Positions 32,110 through 41,389 of a DNA stretch of 64,000 bases are shown piece after piece. The first letter of the stretch is position 1. Every line of letters begins with the position of its first letter. Source of the DNA: an uncultured Caulobacterales bacterium (GTDB taxonomy: Bacteria; Pseudomonadota; Alphaproteobacteria; Caulobacterales; Maricaulaceae). A program made the position numbers and the translations under genes. The notes under the pieces are model-generated. The model did not search any database. It was not told the origin of the DNA and saw only the letters and a list, made by a program, of their open reading frames with translations. The stretch spans positions 310,001 through 374,000 of the forward strand of contig CANNER010000003.1 of assembly GCA_947503715.1 (NCBI GenBank), read 5' to 3'.

Positions 32110-33870
32110 ATGCGCCAATTTTTTATCACGATGGTCGGAACGATTGCCGGCATTTTTGGATTCTTTATCGTTCTCATCGGCCTTTTCATCATATTTGGAA
32201 TCATCGGCGCATTGGGCTCAATTGGCGAAAAGGAGCCGCAGAAGATATTGAATCTCGATCTACGCGCCCCGATGACTGACCACAATTCTGGAACGGACTT
32301 ATTTGGCAGCAGTCCTGGCTCAATCGTTGATACCGTTTTTGCGCTGAATCGCGCGAAAACGGATGATTCGGTCAAAGGCCTTTTCATTCGTGCAGAGAGT
32401 GGCGGCATGGCCCCCGCCAGTGCGGAGGAACTGCGTCTTGCCCTGCTTGATTTTAAAGAATCAGGGAAATTTATCATTGCCCATGCGCAGGGATTCGAGA
32501 GCACATCCCTCATCACTTATCAGGCCGTCTCAGCAGCAGATGAAATCTGGATGCAGGATACAACGGGTTTCGCAGTTTCAGGACTCCATTCAGAAACTGA
32601 ATTTTACGGCGGCGTTATGGAAAAGACGGGCGCCAATCCGGAATTCTTTCAATTCCACGAATATAAGAATGCCGTGAACAGTTATACACAGGAAGATTTC
32701 ACAGACGCGCATCGTGAGTCGACGACAAGCTTTCTGACGTCAATTTTTGACAATGCCGTCGCCCAGATCGCAACGGATCGGGAGATGAGTGTTGAGGCCA
32801 TAACATCTGTCCTCCAGACCGCACCACATAGCGCGGAAGACGCACTCGCCGCCGGAATGGTGGATGAACTCGGTCACATAGAGACAGCCCGGGAATATGC
32901 CCGCAAGAAATCCGGAAATGATAAGATCAAATTTGTAAACGTGTCGGATTACGGTCCAGGCGTCGATGTAAGTGGCGATATGATCGCCTTTATTGGCGGA
33001 CAGGGTGCAATTTTACCCGGTCAATCCTCTGGCGGATCACTCTTTTCTCCAACCCCAACATTTGGAGGCGATACAGTCGCCAGTGGCTTTGATGCCGCCT
33101 TAAAAGATAAGCGCGTCAAAGCTATCGTTTTCCGAGTGAGCTCAGGCGGAGGCAGCCCGGCCGCATCTGATCAAATTCTTGCTGCCGCAGATCGCGCGAA
33201 AGAGGCCGGTAAACCCGTCATTATTTCCATGGGACAATATGCGGCCTCGGGCGGCTACTATGTCTCCGCCCATGCAGACCATATCGTCGCAATGCCTCAG
33301 ACCATTACAGGTTCAATCGGGGTGTATGGCGGCAAGGTTGCGTTCGAAGATACATTTGCAAAAGTCGGCTATAATGTTGAAGGTATCACAGTTGGCGGTG
33401 AATATGCAGGCGCCTATTCCGTTGATACCGCCTTCTCAGACATGCAATCGGAAGCCTATCGTGGTCAATTACAAGATATTTATGACGATTTCACACAACG
33501 TGTCTCAAATGGGCGCGATATCCCGCTAGAGCGCGTGCAGGAGATCGCCAAAGGCCGCGTCTGGACGGGTGCACAAGCCCAAGAGATTGGACTCGTCGAT
33601 GAACTGGGCGGCATCATGACGGCGCTAAACGCGGCGAAACGTTTAGCAAATCTGGACGAGGATGCTGATATTCGGATTAAAGTCTTCCCGCGTCAGAAAA
33701 CATTTGAGGAACAGCTGGAAGACCTCTTCAAAGGCAGTGCGCAAGTCACGCAAGATATACAAACGCTGCGCGAAATCACCGCCCTCCCCGAAGTCCAAGC
33801 CGCAATCCGCGCGCGCAACAAAGCGCGCATGGGCCAGGAGATGACAGCGGATATTCCGGAGATTAAGTAA
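32110..33870 (+). CDS. sppA: Signal peptide peptidase SppA, 67K type (S49)
   Basis: 586 residues with an N-terminal TM helix (TIAGIFGFFIVLIGLFIIFGIIGAL) and two tandem S49 domains, as in E. coli SppA. The catalytic dyad is predicted as Lys186 in 'FHEYKNAVNSYTQEDF' (first domain) and Ser380 in 'SMGQYAASGGYYVSAHAD' (second domain). It degrades cleaved signal peptides in the membrane. Start ATG after GGACACC. It stands alone, followed by a 700-base gap. Confidence 0.93.
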   Translation: MRQFFITMVGTIAGIFGFFIVLIGLFIIFGIIGALGSIGEKEPQKILNLDLRAPMTDHNSGTDLFGSSPGSIVDTVFALNRAKTDDSVKGLFIRAESGGMAPASAEELRLALLDFKESGKFIIAHAQGFESTSLITYQAVSAADEIWMQDTTGFAVSGLHSETEFYGGVMEKTGANPEFFQFHEYKNAVNSYTQEDFTDAHRESTTSFLTSIFDNAVAQIATDREMSVEAITSVLQTAPHSAEDALAAGMVDELGHIETAREYARKKSGNDKIKFVNVSDYGPGVDVSGDMIAFIGGQGAILPGQSSGGSLFSPTPTFGGDTVASGFDAALKDKRVKAIVFRVSSGGGSPAASDQILAAADRAKEAGKPVIISMGQYAASGGYYVSAHADHIVAMPQTITGSIGVYGGKVAFEDTFAKVGYNVEGITVGGEYAGAYSVDTAFSDMQSEAYRGQLQDIYDDFTQRVSNGRDIPLERVQEIAKGRVWTGAQAQEIGLVDELGGIMTALNAAKRLANLDEDADIRIKVFPRQKTFEEQLEDLFKGSAQVTQDIQTLREITALPEVQAAIRARNKARMGQEMTADIPEIK

Positions 33871-34544
33871 CTCGTATCAGCGCCTTTAGGCTTACAGGAA
33901 CTAAGGCCACAATAAAACATCACACCGGAGAGGCGGGTCACTTGCCTCTCATTCATTTCACGCAAGTTACATTGAATTATCCAAACTCGGTCTGTCGCAT
34001 TTGGAACAGTTTCTTCTAATTCGATACGTGAAAGACAGTTTGCGCGTGGCCTTTTTCAAACTCGCACTCCAGCTGATGGAAACCACGCTCAGGCCAATGT
34101 GCATGGATGCCCCCAGCATGCTTGGCTGAGCATGTGTTCAAAAGTTCTTCAAGCACGCACACCCATTGACGAATAGCAGCATTGACCTCAGCAAAAGACC
34201 TGAGGGACAGTAAATTTGTTCAAGAGGATCAAGGTCTTGTTCGGCTTTAATAGCGTCTACAAAACCGGCCCATCGGCGCGCGACGGAGGAACCCGTCCGG
34301 GCAGTTCAAGTAAGTTCTATGGAAATGTAGTCGTTCTACACGGGTCTCATCAACCTGCCCTCTGATCTACAATCTCCTAAACGGCCATGCCTTGAGCGCC
34401 GTTAGCGGCGCTATGAAAAGCAAAATTTAAAGTCCTACACCGGGTTGTGAAGCGGGCCATAGCGCGTGTTTTATTTACTACTACGACGCCAAAACCGATC
34501 TTAGACCCTGCCCAAAATCGGTAACTATATCCTAGATGTCGCGC
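33871..34544. other. 674-base gap with a decayed coding remnant
   Basis: No intact gene. On the minus strand an open frame of 67 codons without a good start (34016-34219) reads as helical protein (LLSLRSFAEVNAAIRQWVC and FEKGHAQTVFHVSN), flanked by stops and other short frames, as expected from a broken gene. I do not recognise it; the 'FAEVNAAIRQW' piece only faintly recalls transposase sequences. No terminal inverted repeats were seen. The remaining bases look like non-coding flank of sppA and the receptor gene. Confidence 0.35.
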
Positions 34545-34574
34545 ATAAAAAAAGCCCCGCCAAAGCGGGGCTTT
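34545..34574 (-). terminator. Rho-independent terminator after the TonB-dependent receptor
   Basis: Perfect 10-bp stem AAAGCCCCGC / GCGGGGCTTT with a 4-base loop, followed by T7 on the minus strand, 23 bases past the receptor stop. Confidence 0.93.
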
Positions 34575-34597
34575 AGAAATTCAAAACTCAAACTGAC

Positions 34598-37500
34598 TTA
34601 GAAAGTCTTCGTTACGTTCGCGAAGTAAGTCCGGCCACCGATATCGTAACCAATACCGCCGAGGTTGCCCAAGTCGTTATTTGTTGTCAGAGGCGGAGCC
34701 GTATCAAACAGGTTGTTCACACCTACACGGACAACATAAGAGTCACGTGAGAATGCAAAAGACGCTGTGTGGTTCCAGTAGCTTTCGAGATCATCAAGCT
34801 GACGACAAGCCTCATCCGGTCCACCGGATGCACGACCTTCTGCACGCGAACAGTTCGAGAAGAATGTCGTGACGACCTCATTGCGGTTCTCTTCGACATT
34901 ATCTTCGATCTGGCTGTCAATGAAACGAGATTGGAAGAGGAATGAGAAATCACGCCAGTTCAAAGTGTTCGTCAGAGTCAGACGCCACTCAGGGTTACCA
35001 TACTCGTTAAGCTGATCATTTAGGTCGGTTCCATCAACGGTAAATTGCTCAATCGTCTGCGTTAGAGATTGCGTTGCACGACCGATCAAACGGTAATCAA
35101 ACGCGTCATCAACACCCGGAAGCTCAAAATCAAATCCGAATTCTGCGTTATAATCGATACCTTCGACGACTTGATCACCCAAGTTCTGGTTCAGCGCGGA
35201 AACGAATGAAATTTCACCTGTTGTGTCATCACTTGGATCCAAAGGATCACGAACGAGGAACTCACATGTAGGATCAGTCAAACCGGGTGAATTATAGCAT
35301 CGGTTTACAATCGTAGCAGCTGTAAGAGAGTTAACTTCATCTTCAATCGTGATTTCGAAGTAATTTACAGCCAATTTGAAATCAAAGTCATCAAACCAAG
35401 GCTGATCAATTGTCGCACCAATAGAGAGAGCAGACGACGTTTCGGGATCCAATTCAGGGTTTGAACCACTAGCAACACGTGTTGGCGCACCAAAGAAGAC
35501 CGGGTTCGTACCGCCAAGGCCACGAATACCCAAATTGAATGGGTTTGTCGCAGGAATGCCGAACGGTCCACCACCATTCAAACAGTTATCAAGAACGATT
35601 TGAGAGCGGTTTTCCAAAGTCGGGTCATAATTTCGTGTGTCCGGCGTATTTGGATCATTATCGAAATCCGTGAATGGAACCGTAATGCCAGGCGTCCGAC
35701 AAGGGTCATTCGGGTTTGCGAAACCAGTCACACTCCCGCCGAATTGCTCGCCCAAGTTTGGCGCACGGAAAGATGTTCCGTAAGTTGCAGCAAAGCTTAG
35801 CCAATCAGTCGGAGAATACTGACCTTTGACGCTGTAAGTTTCAGCAGAACCAAAGTTTGACTCATCCGTATAACGACCTGCCAAGTTTAATGTCAGCTCT
35901 TCGATGCCCGGCTTGTCTTTGATAAGCGGAATTTCGAGCTCACCAAAAAACTCTGTCAGGTCACGTGTGCCGTTTGAGCCCGGATCGTTGAAGAAACCCT
36001 GAAAATCTCCCGCGAGAGATGTTCTGGTCTCAATTTGATCTTCGCGATATTCGCCACCAAAACCAGCAATAACTGTTCCGCCGAATGGAATTTCGAACAA
36101 GTCACCAGACATATATCCGGAAATAGTAGACTGCTTGACAATTGTATCTGTTAGGCGATTCGGGAAGAGATAAGCATTATCTTCCTCGTTATCAAAACGG
36201 CCTGTAAAGATGAATGTTGGATCCAAAAAGTTGAGTGGGCGACATTCGACTGTCTGCCCAACACCCGGTATAGACCGTGGATCACAAACGGCTTCGCCTG
36301 TCGCTTCATCAATACGTGTATTTGCCAGAGTCTGCTCCAAACGTGGGAAGAATGGCACACCGGAAACACTGTCTTGACCACTGGAACGTGAATAGCTCCA
36401 ATATGCATCATACCCCCAGTTCTTCAGACCAATATTCTCAAGGAATGGAAGATCCCCTTTCAGTCCACCAATGACGCGGGTTTGCGCAACATTTGTGTCG
36501 TTCTGGAAACGGTTATTGAAGAAAAGCGTAGGCTGCGCACCAGAGCCAGCGAACGGGCTAAAGACGTATTCATCAAGCAAAGGAATACTGCCTTGACCGG
36601 ATGTATCCGTCCGCGTTTCACGGCTGGCATATGACGCCTCAAAGTAAGCGGTCATACCACCGTAAAGGCCGGTGTCATACTCACCGATTGTGTAAAGTGA
36701 TGTCCGCTGGAAATCAGGCGCAAATGCTGCATTCAATTCTTCAGGGAAAAGAAGAAGACGTTGACCGTTAACATCATCGGGCTGAATCAGAGTCCCCGTA
36801 ATGCCAATAGGAACAAAGTTTTCTGGAATTCCATCTTCATTCGCACCTTCTTGATATGCGAGGAAACCAAATGGTGAGCCACTGACCGCGCCGGCACCGA
36901 ATGAACCCGTACAAAGATCCGGATTGTAAATTGTACCACTGGCACCAAGCGTAACAGCACTCCGGCACCCACCGCCATAGGGAGAGTAGAAATCTGACAA
37001 TGCACTTTCGGCATATCCAGCCTGACGACTATGCTCAATCGCAAGTGTCAAGAAGCCTTTATCGTTCGAAACACCGGTTGTTGCAGAGAACACTTCCTGA
37101 TGTCCGGCATTTCCAGGGAGTTCAGGGACAGTCGCGAAAGCATCAAGCTGAAGACCTTCGAACTCTCTTCTAAGTTCATAGTTAACAACACCCGCAACCG
37201 CATCGGAACCATAAACGGCTGACGCACCGTCAAGGAGAACGTCAACGCGCTCAATCAAGGAGCCGGGGATCAAGTTGAGGTCAGGCGCGGATGGTGCACC
37301 GCGAACACCCGCAGGTGCAAGACGACGACCATTCACAAGAACAAGTGTACGGCCTGGGTTCAGTCCGCGCAATGAAGCCGTCGCGGAACCCGGACCGCTT
37401 TCAGAAAGGTTACCAGCTGATGTGGACAAACCGGTCGTAATTTGCTGACCCTGAACAACGGTTGTTTGACCGAGAAGATCAGAAGCATCGACGAGGCCAA

Positions 37501-37756
37501 GGTCACGGGCAAATTCGCCATCAATAACCTGAAGCGGTGAGGCTGACGTGAACTCGCTCCGGCGCAGACGCGAACCCGTGACAACCATAAGGTCATCATC
37601 AGCTTCCAAAGCCGTATCTTCGGCCTGCTCAATTTCAATGACATCATCATCTAGTATTGGATCCGCGTCTTGTGCATTTGCTGCAAATGCAGCGCCGAAT
37701 AATACGGTAGATAGAATTGAACTTTGTAGTAGTTTTGATTTCTCTCGCATGTTCAT
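34598..37756 (-). CDS. TonB-dependent outer-membrane receptor
   Basis: 1052 residues from the ATG at 37756 (GGAAGGG upstream); the longer frame is not needed. Signal peptide ends in 'FGAAFAANAQD'. The TonB box region and plug follow: 'DDLMVVTGSRLRRSEFTSASPLQVIDGEFARDLGLVDASDLLGQ' and 'ASLRGLNPGRTLVLVNGRRLAPAGVRG', 'VDVLLDGASAVYGSDAVAGVVNYELRRE'. Strands of the C-terminal barrel end with 'GGRTYFANVTKTF', an aromatic C-terminal residue as usual. Many Cys pairs lie in extracellular loops. This type is very common in Caulobacterales/Sphingomonadales; the substrate cannot be told. It is a likely client of the TonB locus nearby. Confidence 0.93.
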   Translation of the reverse strand: MNMREKSKLLQSSILSTVLFGAAFAANAQDADPILDDDVIEIEQAEDTALEADDDLMVVTGSRLRRSEFTSASPLQVIDGEFARDLGLVDASDLLGQTTVVQGQQITTGLSTSAGNLSESGPGSATASLRGLNPGRTLVLVNGRRLAPAGVRGAPSAPDLNLIPGSLIERVDVLLDGASAVYGSDAVAGVVNYELRREFEGLQLDAFATVPELPGNAGHQEVFSATTGVSNDKGFLTLAIEHSRQAGYAESALSDFYSPYGGGCRSAVTLGASGTIYNPDLCTGSFGAGAVSGSPFGFLAYQEGANEDGIPENFVPIGITGTLIQPDDVNGQRLLLFPEELNAAFAPDFQRTSLYTIGEYDTGLYGGMTAYFEASYASRETRTDTSGQGSIPLLDEYVFSPFAGSGAQPTLFFNNRFQNDTNVAQTRVIGGLKGDLPFLENIGLKNWGYDAYWSYSRSSGQDSVSGVPFFPRLEQTLANTRIDEATGEAVCDPRSIPGVGQTVECRPLNFLDPTFIFTGRFDNEEDNAYLFPNRLTDTIVKQSTISGYMSGDLFEIPFGGTVIAGFGGEYREDQIETRTSLAGDFQGFFNDPGSNGTRDLTEFFGELEIPLIKDKPGIEELTLNLAGRYTDESNFGSAETYSVKGQYSPTDWLSFAATYGTSFRAPNLGEQFGGSVTGFANPNDPCRTPGITVPFTDFDNDPNTPDTRNYDPTLENRSQIVLDNCLNGGGPFGIPATNPFNLGIRGLGGTNPVFFGAPTRVASGSNPELDPETSSALSIGATIDQPWFDDFDFKLAVNYFEITIEDEVNSLTAATIVNRCYNSPGLTDPTCEFLVRDPLDPSDDTTGEISFVSALNQNLGDQVVEGIDYNAEFGFDFELPGVDDAFDYRLIGRATQSLTQTIEQFTVDGTDLNDQLNEYGNPEWRLTLTNTLNWRDFSFLFQSRFIDSQIEDNVEENRNEVVTTFFSNCSRAEGRASGGPDEACRQLDDLESYWNHTASFAFSRDSYVVRVGVNNLFDTAPPLTTNNDLGNLGGIGYDIGGRTYFANVTKTF

Positions 37757-38063
37757 TGTTAAACCCTTCCTAGAACATCGTGGCTTTTTTGCCTCGTTGG
37801 TGCTGTTAGATGTCATAAATTTAATGCATTCAAGGGCAACCTGACGAAATTGTTAGAAAAAAAACAGTGTTCGTGAGTTTTTTGGGCTCTTTGTTGCAAA
37901 TTTACCACTTTTGAACGAAATGATAGCAACAGCACGGATATCCTCTGGTCTTAACCCGTCGCGGTCACGAGAATTTTCATTGTAAAACCTTCCCACAGTG
38001 ACTTAAGCATGACGTTGGACACAAACGCCGCCGGCACCGCCTTAAATCTGTGGGGAACCGAAT
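37757..38063. other. 307-base divergent intergenic region
   Basis: AT-rich non-coding region between the receptor gene (minus) and the next gene (plus). It should hold the promoters of both. No clear operator, riboswitch or repeat was seen; poly-T/A stretches near 37860 and 37880 are the only notable pattern. Confidence 0.5.
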
Positions 38064-38642
38064 ATGTATAGACTTAAAAGTAAATCCAACCGTATCCTGA
38101 CTTTATCGGCCTGCGTAACCGCACTCTCCTTCATGTTCACCTCAACGGCGACGGCGCAAATGGCGGGCATTGAGGCCTGTCAAGCCACACCAGATCCCGC
38201 ACAGAGATTACAGTGTTATGACGCACTCTTCCCCACATCATCCATTTCAAATCCGCCAAAAGTGGAAAGTGTCGAAAGCCCGGCCTCCAAAATAGAGCAA
38301 GCTGAGAAAAACTTCGGAGATAAAACCGCTCAGAAAAAGGATGATCTGGTAAGGCCCGTCATCATCGCTCAGAAAGACGAAAAAGTTGCGAAAGTTAAAG
38401 TCCCGGAGATCACCTCAATCTCGCAACAGGTTTCAAGAATTGATACATTTGGGTATAAAAAATTACGGGTTTACCTCAAGAACGGACAAGTCTGGGAGCA
38501 GGTCGGCTCGGTGACACGCAGACCCCCTAAAGTTTCAGACAAGCGCCCGCTTATCGCAGAAATCAAAACGGGGGCTTTGGGGAGTTACTCTCTTCAATTT
38601 GATGGCAAAGGCCGTGAAATAAAAGTCAAGCGCGTCCGTTAG
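38064..38642 (+). CDS. Unrecognised exported protein with an N-terminal Cys-pair motif
   Basis: 192 residues. Signal peptide 'LSACVTALSFMFTSTATAQ' (cleavage near 32). The mature N-terminus has 'IEACQATPDPAQRLQCYDALF', a motif (C-x(n)-D-x(n)-RL-x-CYD) found at the N-terminus of several unrelated secreted alphaproteobacterial proteins. A Lys/Glu-rich linker follows (residues ~60-110), then a small beta-rich domain (FGYKKLRVYLKNGQVWEQVGS...GSYSLQFDGKGREIKVKRV). I do not recognise a function. It precedes the ATP-grasp-like gene by 27 bases and may be co-transcribed. Confidence 0.7.
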   Translation: MYRLKSKSNRILTLSACVTALSFMFTSTATAQMAGIEACQATPDPAQRLQCYDALFPTSSISNPPKVESVESPASKIEQAEKNFGDKTAQKKDDLVRPVIIAQKDEKVAKVKVPEITSISQQVSRIDTFGYKKLRVYLKNGQVWEQVGSVTRRPPKVSDKRPLIAEIKTGALGSYSLQFDGKGREIKVKRVR

Positions 38643-38669
38643 GATTTGAGAAAACCATAGCGCATTCTC

Positions 38670-39560
38670 ATGTCCGTATTTTCAGATTTTGATTGGTCCT
38701 GGCGCGGCGTGCGGGTGCGCGAAACGGGGGCGGAGATTCGTTTTTCGCGCGGCCTGATCTTGGATGTGTGGCGTGGGGGGCTTTATATCATTGCTGAAGC
38801 TTTGCGTCCAAAAGCGGCGCGCTTATCCGGTCTTAGCTTTGCGCAAATCAAGCCCCGCCCCTGGTATCTGATCTGGGGCGCTCTACGTCAGGGCGGATTG
38901 CGGCATGAGGCGGAAGGCTCTGTTGTCCTTCATTTCTCAGACCAGACAGTCACAGATCAGCTGAGTTTGGATGACAGCCTGCATATTAATGGCGCCTGCA
39001 CGGATATTTCCAAATCACATGTCGCCAAAACCTTTGAAGCCATTTTTGGCTATGACCTTGCAACCGACCCCGAAACGGCGAGCGGACCCTATCTCGAAAA
39101 AGGAGAAGAGAACGGCGTGCATGATGCGACGATTGAGACGCGGCCAAAACCTGCCGCTGCCGGACGCGTCTATCAACGCCTCATCGACAACCGGACGCAG
39201 GGCGGGACGGTCCTCGATTATCGTTGCCCGACCGTGTTTGGGGAAATCCCCCTGGTCTTTTTAAAGGAGCGCCCCATCGACCAGCGCTTTGCGAACCTGA
39301 ACACGCGGGTGCGGATTACAACAGCGGACACCTGTTTCAGTAATGAAGAAATTGAACAAATTAGTACGTTTTGCGCCGCTATGGGCCTCGACTGGGGTGG
39401 ATTGGATATTCTGCGTGATGCTGCGGATGGACGTCTTTATATCGTGGATGTAAACAAGACGGATATGGGCCCGCCGTTGGCCCTGCCCCTCAAAGAAAAG
39501 TTATCTGCCGTTAAAACACTTGGCCTTGCCCTGCGGGACGGGGTAGAGAGTCGCCTATAA
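38670..39560 (+). CDS. ATP-grasp-like protein of unknown substrate
   Basis: 296 residues, no signal peptide. The C-terminal half resembles an ATP-grasp fold: 'RVYQRLIDNRTQGGTVLDYRCPTVFGEIPLVFLKERPI' (strand that would bind nucleotide, with catalytic Lys), 'LNTRVRITTADTCFSNEEIEQISTFCAAMGLDWGGLDILRDAADGRLYIVDVNKTDMGPP' (D..r.....y..DvN). The 'GLDWGGLDILRD...LYIVDVNKT' block corresponds to the Mg-binding E/D-x-N motif. Such proteins ligate carboxylates to amines; the substrate is not known. Its stop shares one base with the start of the MBL-fold gene (TAATG), so the two probably work together. Confidence 0.65.
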   Translation: MSVFSDFDWSWRGVRVRETGAEIRFSRGLILDVWRGGLYIIAEALRPKAARLSGLSFAQIKPRPWYLIWGALRQGGLRHEAEGSVVLHFSDQTVTDQLSLDDSLHINGACTDISKSHVAKTFEAIFGYDLATDPETASGPYLEKGEENGVHDATIETRPKPAAAGRVYQRLIDNRTQGGTVLDYRCPTVFGEIPLVFLKERPIDQRFANLNTRVRITTADTCFSNEEIEQISTFCAAMGLDWGGLDILRDAADGRLYIVDVNKTDMGPPLALPLKEKLSAVKTLGLALRDGVESRL

Positions 39561-40468
39561 TGGGAATCCCTTTCGTCAGAACCTTTGATTTCGACTATGG
39601 CGTGGCCACACAGGTCAGCCCAATGGTCCAACGTGTGATTGCCGATAATCCCGGGCCGTTCACCTATACGGGGACTGGCGTTTATATTATCGGAAACAAA
39701 AATGTTTGCGTGATTGACCCGGGGCCTGAGACCGAAAACCACAAGGCCGCGTTGAAAAAAGCCCTCGCAGGCCGAACCGTCACGCATGTCCTCGTCACGC
39801 ATCACCATATCGACCACAGCCCCATGGCCAAACCACTGGCAAGCGAGTATGGTTGCCAAGTTTACGGCTTTGGCGTCCAGCCCAAGCCCCCACAGGGCGG
39901 CGAAGTGCGGCTAGAAGCCGGCGATGACTTGTCTTTCAAACCCGATGTCGAAATCCGTGATGGCCACGTGATTGAGGGTGACGGCTGGACGATGGAAGCG
40001 CTGCACACGCCCGGCCATACATCCAATCATCTCTGCTATGCCCTGCAAGAGGAAAACACGCTTTTCTCGGGCGATCATATTATGGGCTGGTCAACCTCCG
40101 TCGTCTCACCACCGGACGGACATATGGGTGACTATCTAAATAGTCTGAATGAAGTTCTGATCCGTGACTTTGACGTCATCCGCCCCACGCATGGGCCGGA
40201 AATTACAGATGTTCGCCCTTTCGTGCAGGCCTATATTGACCACCGTTCAAAGCGGGAGGCCCAGATTTTGGCAGCATTGGAAGCGGGGCTCGAAACCATA
40301 GGTGATATTGTCGCGAAACTCTATGTCGATGTCGATAAACGCCTGCACCCGGCGGCGGCGCATAGTGTGTTGTCGCATATGATTCACTTGCGCGAAACAG
40401 GTCGCGTCTTGGCGGATGGACATGATGGTCTGCGCCAGACTTACACGCTGACGCCCGTCACGCGCTAG
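39560..40468 (+). CDS. Metallo-beta-lactamase fold hydrolase (LACTB2/glyoxalase II-like)
   Basis: 302 residues. Metal-binding motif HxHxDH at His81-x-His83-x-Asp85-His86 ('VTHHHIDHSPMA'), third-site His in 'LHTPGHTSNHLCY', and Asp/His in 'LFSGDHIMGW', with the last His in 'IRPTHGPEI'. The C-terminal 'KLYVDVDKRLHPAAAHSVLSHMIHLRETGRV' is the winged-helix-like tail of the LACTB2-type branch. Probably a hydrolase of thioesters, esters or phosphodiesters; the substrate is unknown. It is translationally coupled to the ATP-grasp-like gene. Converges on the DUF1499 gene with a 9-base gap. Confidence 0.88.
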   Translation: MGIPFVRTFDFDYGVATQVSPMVQRVIADNPGPFTYTGTGVYIIGNKNVCVIDPGPETENHKAALKKALAGRTVTHVLVTHHHIDHSPMAKPLASEYGCQVYGFGVQPKPPQGGEVRLEAGDDLSFKPDVEIRDGHVIEGDGWTMEALHTPGHTSNHLCYALQEENTLFSGDHIMGWSTSVVSPPDGHMGDYLNSLNEVLIRDFDVIRPTHGPEITDVRPFVQAYIDHRSKREAQILAALEAGLETIGDIVAKLYVDVDKRLHPAAAHSVLSHMIHLRETGRVLADGHDGLRQTYTLTPVTR

Positions 40469-40477
40469 GTCTCTGAC

Positions 40478-41359
40478 CTACCCCGTCTGACCCATACGCT
40501 CTAAAAACTCACCCACACGTTCAGCGTTTTTACCGAGATCAGACCCACCGATTCGGGACAATGAGCGGACATCGACAACAGTCCCGCCGCCCTTTGCATC
40601 GCGAAGACGGATGGTCACGTCGTCCTGAAAACCGTACCAGAATGTCGTATCCGTCGCATCAATGCGTCCCGTCGCGGGATCTTGTTCCTTGATCTTCCAA
40701 CCCATGGCTTTCGCCGTCGCTAAGGCTTCGCCGAAGACCACGTCCTTGGAGGAATCGATTACAAGTGGACGAATATCGGGAAAGGCTTTTGTCTGCATAG
40801 CGGAGACGAGGCCTTCGCCGGTCTTCTCTTTCTGCGCGTTGAATTTCGGCGCTTTTTTGCCGATATAATCCGCCGTGTTAACACCTTTAACTTTGGCGCG
40901 TTCCGCCATGACGACCGAACCAAAGACAGGCGGGTCCTGCGTGTCCGTGGTGACATCATGAATGAAGGGCAGTTTCACATAGACTGCTTTTTCCGTCGCC
41001 TTTAACTTCCCGATCGCGACAAGTGGGATGAGAACAGCCAATATGCCGACGATCAGACCTTTGCGAGGTTTGACGATAAAAGCGAGCACGACGCTGATGA
41101 GGCCAAACGCTCCGCAAATTAAAACCACCAATGGCCCAATTTTCTGGTTAAGCATACCAAAGGCTACACCCAGATCGAATAAACCAAGTTTATATCCGAC
41201 GGCGGCGATGATGAAAATGAGCGGCGAAAGGATGAGCAGCGCCAGCGTGATCCGGTTCACCCAGCGCCGCAATTTCCGTCGCTTGTCACCGCTATGTTTG
41301 GGATGAATCGCAATATCGTCGGAATGATCATTTGCGGGGGGCGGTGTCAGGTCAGCCAT
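40478..41359 (-). CDS. DUF1499 membrane protein
   Basis: 293 residues. Four helices in the N-terminal half ('RITLALLILSPLIFIIAAVGYKLGLF', 'IGPLVVLICGAFGLISVVLAFIV', 'GLIVGILAVLIPLVAIG'), then a soluble DUF1499 domain: 'FIHDVTTDTQDPPVFG...', 'YPDIRPL...SKDVVFGEALATAKAMGWKI', 'GRIDATDTTFWYGFQDDVTIRL' and 'VDVRSLSRIGGSDLGKNAERV' (the 'R S . S r . G . s D . G . N a . R i' signature). The biological role is not established. Convergent with the MBL gene, 30 bases after pdxH. Confidence 0.88.
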   Translation of the reverse strand: MADLTPPPANDHSDDIAIHPKHSGDKRRKLRRWVNRITLALLILSPLIFIIAAVGYKLGLFDLGVAFGMLNQKIGPLVVLICGAFGLISVVLAFIVKPRKGLIVGILAVLIPLVAIGKLKATEKAVYVKLPFIHDVTTDTQDPPVFGSVVMAERAKVKGVNTADYIGKKAPKFNAQKEKTGEGLVSAMQTKAFPDIRPLVIDSSKDVVFGEALATAKAMGWKIKEQDPATGRIDATDTTFWYGFQDDVTIRLRDAKGGGTVVDVRSLSRIGGSDLGKNAERVGEFLERMGQTG

Positions 41360-41389
41360 GGGAGGTCCTATGCTCAGCGTGAGGGTGTC

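Noticed and set aside
34016-34219. IS21-type transposase fragment
   Set aside because: A short resemblance (FAEVNAAIRQW) only; the remainder does not fit and no terminal repeats or partner gene exist.
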